In this document: one piece after another, positions 19,070 to 26,171 of the stretch | Layout: every line of letters starts with the position of its first letter | Numbering within the stretch: the first letter of the stretch is position 1 | Assembly: GCA_964387945.1 (NCBI GenBank) | Contig: CAYLYX010000002.1 | Span: 1-64,000 of the forward strand | From: Parvicella sp964387945 | Lineage (GTDB): Bacteria; Bacteroidota; Bacteroidia; Flavobacteriales_D; Parvicellaceae | Reading direction: 5' to 3' | DNA length: 64,000 nt | Translations under genes and position numbers: made by a program | Notes under the pieces: generated by a model | Databases searched by the model: none | What the model was told of the DNA's origin: nothing | Seen by the model: the letters and a program-made list of their open reading frames with translations, nothing else

Positions 19070-19108
19070 GGAATAAATCGCATTTCATTTCTACGAAGAG
19101 TATCGTAT

Positions 19109-19867
19109 TTAATGTTTAGCACTCGGAGCTATCAATGTAGCTAGACCAGCTCCTATCATTGGACCGACAACATATACTGTTAGAAAACTCATCCTTGCCG
19201 AAGGCAGTGCTGCTTCTCTCCAACCCCCAAAATAAGCAACCATACGAGGCCCGAAATCTCTGGCGGGGTTAAACCCTCCTTGCGTGTACGGAGCAATAAA
19301 AATAATCAGAAGGGTAACAGTAAGCCCTACAATTATGGGAGCAGGAATCTTTATCAACTCCTCTGTTCGCTGAACGTAGAAAATAGATGCCATAAGCAGG
19401 AAAGTCCCTAGTCCTTCCCAAAAAATCGCTTGGAAATGGGATACACTCAACGTCTTTTCAAAACCCGGGTTGGGAAAAAACTCACCGAACATTACAGCAG
19501 AGTGATACGAATCAGCCGCTCCTCGAACGATCCCATTTAGGACTTCGAACTCTTGAATGAAAGGGTTGAAGATCAACAACAAAAGTAGCCCTCCCACGAA
19601 AGCCCCCAGCACTTGAGCAAGCATAAAAGCCAACAGATTTTTTACCGACAATTGCTTTTTGATGAAAAAAGCCAAACTTACGGCTGGGTTCAAATGAGCA
19701 GGACACCATTTTCTGGAAGCATAAATAGCTACCGATACGCCCGCCCCGAAAAACAAAGCCACTCCATACAGGTTCAGGACTCCGAAAAGAACAGCAACAG
19801 CCACTGTTCCACACCCAATGAAAACAAGAATCAGTGTTCCAACAAACTCACCGAGTAGCGCTCTCAT
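19109..19867 (-). CDS. aqpS: Aquaglyceroporin (MIP family) in the arsenic operon
   Basis: 252 residues with six predicted membrane helices and both MIP boxes: NPA at 60-62 and NPARDFG at 200-206. The Asp after NPAR is the hallmark of glycerol-type (GlpF-like) channels, which also pass As(OH)3. Its ATG overlaps the arsC stop by 4 bp (translational coupling). In Sinorhizobium meliloti AqpS takes the place of ArsB and lets arsenite made by ArsC leave down its gradient. The same arrangement here suggests the same role, since no ArsB or Acr3 gene is present nearby. The symbol is by analogy of context, not by sequence comparison. A role in glycerol uptake is the alternative but is less likely next to arsC. 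Confidence 0.88.
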   Translation of the reverse strand: MRALLGEFVGTLILVFIGCGTVAVAVLFGVLNLYGVALFFGAGVSVAIYASRKWCPAHLNPAVSLAFFIKKQLSVKNLLAFMLAQVLGAFVGGLLLLLIFNPFIQEFEVLNGIVRGAADSYHSAVMFGEFFPNPGFEKTLSVSHFQAIFWEGLGTFLLMASIFYVQRTEELIKIPAPIIVGLTVTLLIIFIAPYTQGGFNPARDFGPRMVAYFGGWREAALPSARMSFLTVYVVGPMIGAGLATLIAPSAKH

Positions 19868-20469
19868 CCTTTAACCTTAGAGAAAACATAAAAAAGCTCC
19901 GAAGCAATCTCAAAACTTCTATAGTCATACAGTGCTGCTTCCAACGGAGAGTCGTCAAAGTTTTTGGGATCTTCGTATCGAATCGGAATACGTTGTTCAC
20001 AGCCTGCTACAAAAGGACAATTCTCATCGGCATGCGAACACGTCAAAATGGCTGCAAAACCGGAAGACGGGTTGACCTCATCGTCATACATCTTAGAAAA
20101 CATAATGAGTGGCTTGCAGTTTACAGACCACTGAACCGTATATTCTGGATTATCATCGCCTTCCATAGAAATCTTAAACCCGAATCTATCCAAAGAGGCT
20201 ACTGCTCTTTCATTAAAAGCGGTTTTTTCAACACCGCCACTGTAAGCTTGGGCAGGAATCCCGTAATAATCCGAAGCCACCTGAGCCCAAACCTGAGAAA
20301 ATTGACTCCTTCTCGAATTGTGAGTACAGATAAAGTTTAACCATATGGGCTGGTTGGCATCTTTCTTCTTTTGAATGAACGCTGTCAGAATTGCTAGTTC
20401 TGATTTTCTCTCCTCCGAAATGGAGTCGAAATCAATCTTATCAATTACTTGTTGAATTCTCGAAAACAT
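19864..20469 (-). CDS. arsC: Arsenate reductase / low-molecular-weight phosphatase family (ArsC)
   Basis: 201 residues. The P-loop CTHNSRR is at C48-R54 (C-x5-R), which is the LMW-phosphatase active site used by thioredoxin-type arsenate reductases. Later cysteines occur at VNC, ILTCSH, ENC and AGC. The family reduces arsenate to arsenite through a cysteine relay, and which of these Cys take part is not clear from sequence alone. The protein is longer than the roughly 130-residue ArsC of Staphylococcus, with an N-terminal helical extension of about 40 residues, as in many Bacteroidota members. It sits 10 bp after the DUF6428 gene and overlaps the aquaglyceroporin gene. Cytoplasmic. Confidence 0.9.
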   Translation of the reverse strand: MFSRIQQVIDKIDFDSISEERKSELAILTAFIQKKKDANQPIWLNFICTHNSRRSQFSQVWAQVASDYYGIPAQAYSGGVEKTAFNERAVASLDRFGFKISMEGDDNPEYTVQWSVNCKPLIMFSKMYDDEVNPSSGFAAILTCSHADENCPFVAGCEQRIPIRYEDPKNFDDSPLEAALYDYRSFEIASELFYVFSKVKG

Positions 20470-20479
20470 CAGATATCAA

Positions 20480-20947
20480 TTAACAACAGCCTGAACCGGG
20501 CGTGCATGTATTATTACTTGATAGTGTTGCCAGCGGTTGCTTAATTTTTTCCTCCGGAATTCCACATTTGTCCTTTGCCAAGCAATCGGTGGTAAGAGAC
20601 ACCAAATGAAACTCTTGGTCTGTCCATTCTATTCCATACTTTCCAATCGTTTCTCCCTGATACTCTACTTCTATCTCTTCATCCTTCAATCCAAGGGTAC
20701 GTTCAGACAGTTCAATGATTGAAACCAATTTTTCAGGATGAAGTCGATGATCGTAGTCATTTGCTTCCCACAATTGAAAGTTAACCCTGTTTTCTGTTCG
20801 AACCGTACCTCCACAATCGATAAAATGTTTTGACACGCTTCCTACTTCCGTTACATGAAAATGAGAGGGTACAAAAGTTCCGTTGGGAAGTTTAAAAGAG
20901 ATCATGGTTTGCTCTTTTAAGATGTGTTTGAATTCACTAAGCTTCAT
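20480..20947 (-). CDS. DUF6428 family protein of arsenic operons
   Basis: I place the start at the ATG at 20947 (155 residues). The frame extends to a TTG at 20956, but ATG-K-L-S-E-F matches the usual family start. The sequence carries typical family blocks (PNGTFVPSHFHVTEVG, HFIDCGGT, NFQLWEANDYDHRL, CLAKDKCG). The C-terminus ends CTPGSGCC, a cluster suited to binding arsenite or soft metals. Bacteroidota ars operons commonly hold this gene between arsR and arsC. Its biochemical function is unknown to me. The conserved His and Asp residues and the Cys tail suggest a metal-binding or chaperone role (inference). Confidence 0.8.
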   Translation of the reverse strand: MKLSEFKHILKEQTMISFKLPNGTFVPSHFHVTEVGSVSKHFIDCGGTVRTENRVNFQLWEANDYDHRLHPEKLVSIIELSERTLGLKDEEIEVEYQGETIGKYGIEWTDQEFHLVSLTTDCLAKDKCGIPEEKIKQPLATLSSNNTCTPGSGCC

Positions 20948-20964
20948 ATTTTTCAATTTTAATT

Positions 20965-20980
20965 ATTGTAATATTACGAT
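20965..20980. promoter_or_regulatory. Second ArsR-type palindrome, between arsR and the DUF6428 gene
   Basis: ATTGTAATATTACGAT, a 16-bp palindrome with one mismatched pair. It matches the site in the arsR promoter in 14 of 16 positions. It lies in the 51-bp gap after the arsR stop. No TTG is found at the -33 position for the minus strand, so this may be an internal operator rather than a second promoter. Confidence 0.65.
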
Positions 20981-20998
20981 GGGTTGGTCTAAATTTTT

Positions 20999-21334
20999 TT
21001 AACAGCAATCTTCTCCTCCACAGCACGGATGCTGCTCGAAAAGTTGATTGAAGCTTTCTTGAAACTCCTTCCATTTGGATGGGTTAATGCAATAATTCAT
21101 GGACGTCCCTTCAATCGTTCCTTGGATAATTCCAACTGACTTGAGTTCCTTTAAATGCTGGCTGATGGTTGCCTGCGCTAATCCTAATTCCTGAACGAGA
21201 TCCGAGTTGATACATGCGTTTGCTTTTAACAAGTGCTGTAAAATCGCGACCCTTGCAGGGTGCGAAAATACTTTGCCCATTTGAGCAAATGCATTCTGCT
21301 CTTCTGTAAATAGATTTGTTTTTGTTATTCCCAT
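20999..21334 (-). CDS. arsR: ArsR/SmtB-family repressor
   Basis: 111 residues. The winged helix-turn-helix spans about 20-90 (FSHPARVAILQHLL, QATISQHLKELKSVGII). Its N-terminal helix lacks the CVC motif of the E. coli type. Cysteines instead occur at residue 41, in NYCINPS, and in a C-terminal pair cluster (HPCCGGEDCC). That resembles the class whose arsenite site lies near the C-terminus. It is the first gene of the operon, and a near-perfect palindrome overlaps its -7 box. This fits repression in the absence of arsenite and release when it binds (known for the family). Confidence 0.92.
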   Translation of the reverse strand: MGITKTNLFTEEQNAFAQMGKVFSHPARVAILQHLLKANACINSDLVQELGLAQATISQHLKELKSVGIIQGTIEGTSMNYCINPSKWKEFQESFNQLFEQHPCCGGEDCC

Positions 21335-21340
21335 AATTAT

Positions 21341-21356
21341 ATCGCAATATTACGAT
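21341..21356. promoter_or_regulatory. ArsR operator overlapping the arsR -7 element
   Basis: ATCGCAATATTACGAT on the plus strand, a 16-bp palindrome with one mismatched pair. Its centre contains the minus-strand -7 sequence TAATATTG. A repressor bound here would block sigma contact. It ends 7 bp before the arsR start codon. Confidence 0.75.
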
Positions 21357-21375
21357 TAACTACTTTTAGAAACAA
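21345..21375 (-). promoter_or_regulatory. Promoter of the arsenic operon
   Basis: On the minus strand, TTG (21375-21373), a 20-bp spacer, then TAATATTG (21352-21345). This is the Bacteroidota TTG-N~20-TAnnTTTG layout with one mismatch in the -7 box. The leader is very short, about 10 nt. Confidence 0.65.
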
Positions 21376-21382
21376 CTTCTGA

Positions 21383-21889
21383 CTAATATTTTTTTGTCGT
21401 TACCTCAACTTCACCCTCAGAAATAACCACTTTGAAAATATTGTCATACTCATGCTTTTCAAGGAATTCTAGAGGTCTCTTTCCTCCCAATGCCTCTATC
21501 ATTGGCAATAAGTTCTCTCCATGACCACAAATTAATATGGCTTCACCCTTGCGTTGAACGATGGACTCCATCAAAGGCTTCCAATTATCTCTTTCATACG
21601 ACTGAATGGACAATCCAAGAAAGTTTGCCAACGGCTGAACAGTATTCATATTTCGGTCATATGACGTACTATAAATAGCATCTATATCTACCGTTTTAAG
21701 TTCTTCAACTAATTTATTGGCTCGTTGTTCTCCTTTCATCGTTAATGGGGGATTTGAAGTCGTGTCGGAAAGATCTTTCTCTGCATGTCTGACTAAATAA
21801 ACCACAACTGTTTCTTGTTGGGAGTTTTGACATCCCAAAAAGCCAATTGAAACAATCAAAAAAATGAGATAATATATTATGATCTTCAT
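21383..21889 (-). CDS. Histidine phosphatase (SixA/phosphoglycerate-mutase-like) lipoprotein
   Basis: 168 residues. A lipoprotein signal with lipobox around C20 (GFLGC) is followed by the catalytic RHA box (VYLVRHAEK), the second His in CGHGE, and NPPLTMKGEQRA, all typical of the SixA branch of the histidine-phosphatase superfamily. Lipidation puts it in the periplasm or outer membrane, which argues against the cytoplasmic SixA role of dephosphorylating HPr-type phosphohistidines. The substrate is probably a small phosphate ester (inference). It lies 10 bp after ywbE, so it is the last gene of a three-gene unit. Confidence 0.85.
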   Translation of the reverse strand: MKIIIYYLIFLIVSIGFLGCQNSQQETVVVYLVRHAEKDLSDTTSNPPLTMKGEQRANKLVEELKTVDIDAIYSTSYDRNMNTVQPLANFLGLSIQSYERDNWKPLMESIVQRKGEAILICGHGENLLPMIEALGGKRPLEFLEKHEYDNIFKVVISEGEVEVTTKKY

Positions 21890-21899
21890 ATTCCAATCA

Positions 21900-22094
21900 T
21901 TAATCCAATACCTGCTTCACTCTTCCCACAATTCCGCTTTCGAGCCTAACCTTAATTCCGTGTGGATGTTTTGGAGACTTGGTAAGCAATTGCTTCACCA
22001 CTCCCTCTGTTAGTTCACCTGTTCGCTGGTGATGTTTTTGCACAACAGCTACGTTACTGCCAATGTGAATGTTTTTTCTTTCTGTACCGTCCAT
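21900..22094 (-). CDS. ywbE: YwbE family protein
   Basis: 64 residues, the full usual length of this small conserved family (DUF2196). It has the blocks HIGSNVAVVQKHHQRTGELT, SPKHPHGIKVRL and GIVGRVKQVL. The basic, KOW-like beta character suggests nucleic-acid or ribosome binding, but the function has not been established as far as I know. It starts 1 bp after the stop of the beta-lactamase-fold gene and is followed after 10 bp by the phosphatase gene. Confidence 0.88.
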   Translation of the reverse strand: MDGTERKNIHIGSNVAVVQKHHQRTGELTEGVVKQLLTKSPKHPHGIKVRLESGIVGRVKQVLD

Positions 22095-22095
22095 T

Positions 22096-23259
22096 TTATA
22101 ATTCTGCTATTAATCCTGTCAATTCTCTCACGTCCAAAAACTTACCCCTCTTAATGTGGGTCAAAACTACGATTGTTTTTTGCTGATGCGGAACGCGAAT
22201 AAAATAGGTTCTAAAGCCCTTCCACCATCCTGTATGAAACACAATTCTTCCCAAACCACCCGTTGATTCCTCGGGATATATTCTGAACCCAAAGCCATAA
22301 TTCTGGCCATTGCTTTGCATTTCATTGTGATCTTGCATCATTAGGTCAACCAAGGTGTCGTTGAGCAATGTTCCATCGTAAAGTGCCTGATCAAAGCTGA
22401 GCATATCGTACACATTGGAATACACCCCTTTGTCTCCAACTACGCCATTCAGGTAAATATCAATGGTTGGGTTAAAGGCTCCGTTATAGCCGATAGCAGG
22501 TAGAATTAACTCCTCCTCATTATCACGAGTATAGAGCACGGTACTCGTCATTCCTGCGGGTTCAAAAATGTGCTGTTGAAGGTATTCCGAAAACGTCATT
22601 CCAGACACCTTTTCTACGATGGATGCAAGTAGCATGTAGTTCGTGTTGCAATAGTAGTGTGTGTGGTCTGGAGCATAGTTGACCATTGGAACAATATCAT
22701 TCATGATCTTTAGAACATCCTGATTGGTAATGGTCATGTGCTTATCTGGCCACAAACTGTCTGGTGAATCACAAAAATGGGTATACTGACTCATCCCACT
22801 TCGGTGAGCGAGTAATTGTTTAATCGTTATACCCTCATAAGGAAAAACTGGGAAGAATTTATGCATTTCATCAGACAAGCTTAATTTACCTTGCTCTACC
22901 AACTGCAAAATAGCTACTGCTGTAAAAGGCTTACTAGCCGAAGCCAATTGAAAGGTGTGAGCGGTAGTAAGTGTGTCTTTCGTTTTTAGATTGGCATAGC
23001 CGTAAGCATTTTCAAAAATCACTCTTCCCCTTTGCGCGAAAAGCACCGTTCCGTAAAACTCAGTAGCTTCATGTCGATTAGAAAAAAAGGTGTCTAACTG
23101 GTAGCTGTATGGAGCATAAACACTATCAAAGTAAGCGGTACTATCAGGCTCTTCTTCTATCACAGCTTCGGCACCTGATTGTGCTTCCTTTTCGTCCTCA
23201 GCTAGACATCCGCTTAAGCAAAGAACTAGCCCAATCATCGCAAAAATCACTCTATTCAT
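22096..23259 (-). CDS. Serine-hydrolase lipoprotein of the beta-lactamase / class C fold
   Basis: 387 residues. Lipobox at C18 (CLSGC). Catalytic set: S107-A-S-K110, Y203-C-N205 and H342-T-G344. These correspond to SxxK, YxN and the KTG-like third motif, with HTG in place of KTG as in many esterase-like relatives. Substrates in this superfamily range from D-amino-acid peptides to esters, so the specific activity is unknown. Lipidation puts it in the periplasm or outer membrane. First gene of the unit with ywbE and the phosphatase. A weak -7 match (TACTTTTA) lies at 23264-23271, 5 bp upstream of the ATG. Confidence 0.88.
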   Translation of the reverse strand: MNRVIFAMIGLVLCLSGCLAEDEKEAQSGAEAVIEEEPDSTAYFDSVYAPYSYQLDTFFSNRHEATEFYGTVLFAQRGRVIFENAYGYANLKTKDTLTTAHTFQLASASKPFTAVAILQLVEQGKLSLSDEMHKFFPVFPYEGITIKQLLAHRSGMSQYTHFCDSPDSLWPDKHMTITNQDVLKIMNDIVPMVNYAPDHTHYYCNTNYMLLASIVEKVSGMTFSEYLQQHIFEPAGMTSTVLYTRDNEEELILPAIGYNGAFNPTIDIYLNGVVGDKGVYSNVYDMLSFDQALYDGTLLNDTLVDLMMQDHNEMQSNGQNYGFGFRIYPEESTGGLGRIVFHTGWWKGFRTYFIRVPHQQKTIVVLTHIKRGKFLDVRELTGLIAEL

Positions 23260-23377
23260 GACGTTAAAAGTACAGGTATCACCCTTTTGAATTTGTCTAA
23301 TGTTAAGAAGTTTTTAAGAATAAGCTTTTAGCAACAAAAAGGAAATAATCCGTACCTTGTTCTCCAAATTACTTGGT

Positions 23378-25612
23378 ATGCTAAAGCTCTTTACTCTCCT
23401 ACTTGCTCTTGTAATTAACCTTGCTATTTTGGGAAATCCTAGTGAATCTTCGATCCACGAAGCGGAACAAGCTGCTGTAGAGCATGCAGAACATGGTCAC
23501 CATCCAGACACTTCGATGTTGTTTTTTGTTATTCTAGCGGTCTTCATTGGTGTTTCTACTCGGCATTTATTAAAGAAAGTCCCCATTCCATTTACTGCAC
23601 TGCTGCTGGTCATAGGCATTGTGTTGGGCAGTTTTTCGCGATTAGGTTATTTTGAAATGTGGGGCAGTTTGGATGTTAGTTTTATCAAGGACTCTTTGTA
23701 TAACGCTGCCCACATCGATCCGCATTTACTGCTCTATATATTCCTGCCCATTCTGATTTTTGAGGCTGCCTTTGCCATGGATTTTCACACCTTCAAGAAG
23801 ACAGCAGTCAACTCCGTATTGCTTGCCGTTCCTGGCATCTTGGTGGCGCTGGTGCTAACGGCACTAATCGTGGTTGGAATTGACTACCTAGACATTGGTC
23901 TTGAAGGGTGGGCCAACTGGAGCCTAGCGCTCATGTTTGGTGCTGTGATCAGCGCAACAGACCCTGTAGCTGTAGTCGCTCTGTTGAAAGACCTTGGAGC
24001 GAGTAAAAAATTGGGAACCACCATTGAAGGGGAATCCCTTTTGAATGACGGAACAGCCATCGTCATCTTCATGGTGTTTTTTGGTGCACTAACAGGAAGT
24101 TCAGACGGAATGAACGGCATCCTCAAATTTGTCATTGTTTCCTTTGGAGGAATCGGAATTGGTCTGTTTATGGGTTGGGTAACGGTAAAATGGTTGAGCA
24201 GAATCTACACGGATGCAATGGTAGAAATCACGCTGGTGGTAGGTGCAGCTTACTTGACGTTTTATACGGCTGAGCATTTTTTACACGTCTCTGGAGTACT
24301 TGCGCTGGTGGCTCTTGGACTGGTATTAGGAGGCCCAGGACGATCAAGTATCTCACCCAAAGTGGAGCATTTTATGCACGAATTCTGGGAGTTGGCTGGA
24401 TTCATCGCTAACTGTATCATTTTCTTAATTGTTGGGCTGGTGATTTCTCAAAGAACTCAGTTTACAGCAAGTGACTTTGTTATCCTATTCATCATTTACA
24501 TCGGTATTCATATCGTAAGAGCAATTGTGATTACTCTCTTCTTCCCACTGATGAAAAACGCAGGCTATGGGTTGACTAAAAAAGAAGGCGTAGTGGTTTG
24601 GTATGGTGCTTTACGAGGCGCCATTGGATTAGCGCTAGCGTTGATCGTGGCCAATATCGATCCTAATGATCTGGTGAACTCGATGGGCGTTACGTTGGAT
24701 CAGGCAGTAGAAATCAAAGAAGAGTTCTTATTTCTCATTGCCGGTACGGTGACGTTGACGCTATTGGTGAACGCCACAACCATCAAAATGATTATCGAGA
24801 AGTTAGGGTTGCTTAAACTCAGCGAATCCAAGTTGCAAATGAGAGCAAGTGTGAATCAGTACTTGCGCATGGCGAGTGAGAAAAAGGTAAATCGCAGTAT
24901 GCAGGATCGCTATTTAAAGAAGGCAGATTGGGATGTCGTTGCTACCTATTTACCTCCAGATGTTGATGCGAAGACGGGGGATGAGCTAGAGGAACAGACG
25001 ATTCCCGAGTTGAGGAAAAAACTGCTGGAGAAAGAAAAAAGTAGCTACTGGCATCAGTTCAAAGAAGGAATGCTTTCAGGAAAGGCCATTCCTAATTTAA
25101 CAGAAGGTGTAAATACATTGATTGATGAGGGAGGAAAGTTACCGCTGTCTCATCGCGCGGATATGGAAGATCTTTGGACTATTCCAAAGTGGGTTAAGCG
25201 AATTTCATCGTCTAATTTCCTGAAAAAATGGCGACACAAAATAGCGGTTAGACGACTTTCTGAAAGCTATGATGCTGCCATTGGCTTTGTGCTGGCACAG
25301 GATGAGTGTAATAGCCTTTTAAAAAGTATTGCACGAAATGAAAATGTAGAATTAGAAATCCTCGAAAAGCTCGAAAAAGAAATCAATGCCAATAAGATTG
25401 CGGGGCAGTCGTTTATCCGAAACCTTCGTTCGGAGCATCCAAAGGTTTACGAAACGCTTTCTACCCAACGAGCAGTAAGAACGCTACTGGATTACGAAGA
25501 AAAAACGGTAGTTCGACTCCAGAAAAAAGGACGGATAGATGTAGGCGAAGCTGGACACTTCATGCAAGAAATCAGTGAACGCAGAAAGAAGCTAGAAGGA
25601 GATAATATCTAA
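23378..25612 (+). CDS. CPA1-family Na+/H+ antiporter with long cytoplasmic tail (SOS1-like)
   Basis: The ATG at 23378 (744 residues) is preferred to an upstream TTG at 23357. The first 25 residues are a signal-like helix, followed by a His-rich loop (HAEHGHHPD). About 12 membrane helices follow to near residue 460, with the CPA1 core SATDPVAVVALLKDLGAS, ESLLNDGTAIVIF and the conserved Arg in WYGALRGAIGLA. The remaining 280 residues are a charged helical cytoplasmic tail, much longer than in NhaP and recalling the plant SOS1/NHE group. The tail has no cyclic-nucleotide-binding motif that I can see. Role: exchange of Na+ (or K+) for H+ across the inner membrane, in salt and pH homeostasis. Confidence 0.92.
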   Translation: MLKLFTLLLALVINLAILGNPSESSIHEAEQAAVEHAEHGHHPDTSMLFFVILAVFIGVSTRHLLKKVPIPFTALLLVIGIVLGSFSRLGYFEMWGSLDVSFIKDSLYNAAHIDPHLLLYIFLPILIFEAAFAMDFHTFKKTAVNSVLLAVPGILVALVLTALIVVGIDYLDIGLEGWANWSLALMFGAVISATDPVAVVALLKDLGASKKLGTTIEGESLLNDGTAIVIFMVFFGALTGSSDGMNGILKFVIVSFGGIGIGLFMGWVTVKWLSRIYTDAMVEITLVVGAAYLTFYTAEHFLHVSGVLALVALGLVLGGPGRSSISPKVEHFMHEFWELAGFIANCIIFLIVGLVISQRTQFTASDFVILFIIYIGIHIVRAIVITLFFPLMKNAGYGLTKKEGVVVWYGALRGAIGLALALIVANIDPNDLVNSMGVTLDQAVEIKEEFLFLIAGTVTLTLLVNATTIKMIIEKLGLLKLSESKLQMRASVNQYLRMASEKKVNRSMQDRYLKKADWDVVATYLPPDVDAKTGDELEEQTIPELRKKLLEKEKSSYWHQFKEGMLSGKAIPNLTEGVNTLIDEGGKLPLSHRADMEDLWTIPKWVKRISSSNFLKKWRHKIAVRRLSESYDAAIGFVLAQDECNSLLKSIARNENVELEILEKLEKEINANKIAGQSFIRNLRSEHPKVYETLSTQRAVRTLLDYEEKTVVRLQKKGRIDVGEAGHFMQEISERRKKLEGDNI

Positions 25613-25894
25613 CTATTTGCAGTCATTCGCAATTTTGATGATCTCCATGATAGAGACATCTTCCACACTGCTGTAGTCCTTGTATTTCTCTGCTACCTGA
25701 TCTACTGCGCAGTCACAGAACTGATGAGCCTTATCCTCACCTACAAACTTGGCGGATTTTTCCTCACAGTTATTTACGAATTGCTTAATCTGTTTTTTTG
25801 TCCAGTACTTGGCTGCGGCTCTTGCCATAGCCTTGCAATTGGACATGGACACCGCCAGCCCTATCGCTACAAAAATGATCGTGACTTTTTTCAT
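25613..25894 (-). CDS. Small secreted or lipidated Cys-containing protein
   Basis: 93 residues. The signal region ends near SMSNCKAMA, where C20 could be a degenerate lipobox. The mature part has CEEK...FCDCAVDQV and a C-terminal NDCK, four further cysteines. The FCDC pattern is common in small Bacteroidota envelope proteins of unknown function. It is convergent with the antiporter gene, with stops only one base apart. Downstream of tRNA-Asn on the same strand, but separated from it by an intrinsic terminator. Confidence 0.72.
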   Translation of the reverse strand: MKKVTIIFVAIGLAVSMSNCKAMARAAAKYWTKKQIKQFVNNCEEKSAKFVGEDKAHQFCDCAVDQVAEKYKDYSSVEDVSIMEIIKIANDCK

Positions 25895-25970
25895 GTGGCT
25901 AAATGTACGAAATAGTTGGTTTTCTGCTTCATATCATCTTGAGGGTCGAGTTAGGGTCGAGTTATAACAC

Positions 25971-26001
25971 AAAAAAAGCCAATCTTAACAGATCGGCTTT
26001 C
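25971..26001 (-). terminator. Intrinsic terminator after tRNA-Asn
   Basis: Minus strand: AAAGCCGATC, loop TGTTAA, GATTGGCTTT, then a T-run (7 T). Arms at 26000-25991 and 25984-25975, one G-U pair. It starts 13 bp after the end of the tRNA. Confidence 0.85.
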
Positions 26002-26012
26002 TTCATTTCTTG

Positions 26013-26086
26013 CGCTTCTTCTTGGGCTCGAACCAAGGACCCTCTGATTAACAGTCAGATGCTCTAACCAACTGAGCTAAAGAAGC
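26013..26086 (-). tRNA. tRNA-Asn (anticodon GTT)
   Basis: A complete 74-nt cloverleaf on the minus strand. The acceptor GCTTCTT pairs with AAGAAGC, D stem GCTC/GAGC, anticodon stem TCTGA/TCAGA with loop CTGTTAA (GTT), and T stem CTTGG/CCAAG with loop TTCGAGC. The discriminator is G. CCA is not encoded. It is transcribed alone between its own promoter and a terminator. Confidence 0.97.
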
Positions 26087-26106
26087 AGGTTTCCTAAAAC
26101 GGGGTG

Positions 26107-26137
26107 CAATATTAATTTAAAGTTTGGAATTAAACAA
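26107..26137 (-). promoter_or_regulatory. Promoter of tRNA-Asn
   Basis: Minus strand: TTG (26137-26135), 20-bp spacer, TAATATTG (26114-26107), 7 of 8 match to TAnnTTTG. It has the same architecture as the arsenic operon promoter. Its -33 box directly abuts the -7 box of the divergent PfkB gene. Confidence 0.6.
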
Positions 26138-26145
26138 TATCTTTG
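26138..26145 (+). promoter_or_regulatory. -7 element of the PfkB kinase gene
   Basis: TATCTTTG, a full match to TAnnTTTG, 26 bp before the ATG at 26172. No strong -33 TTG at ~20 bp; the nearest TTTG (26123-26126) is too close. Confidence 0.65.
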
Positions 26146-26171
26146 CGGAAAATTTTAATAAAAACGCAAAA

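Noticed and set aside
19834..20340. 168-codon frame antisense to arsC and the channel gene
   Set aside because: Arginine- and histidine-rich shadow of real genes on the other strand, with no domain.
25941..25963. Short direct repeat (AGGGTCGAGTT twice) near the small Cys protein gene
   Set aside because: Only two 11-bp copies, close to a tRNA, with no integrase gene or flanking duplication. Chance or slippage is enough to explain it.
26013..26086. tRNA-Asn as an integration site for a mobile element
   Set aside because: No integrase, no direct repeat of the tRNA 3' end in the window, and ordinary housekeeping genes on both sides.
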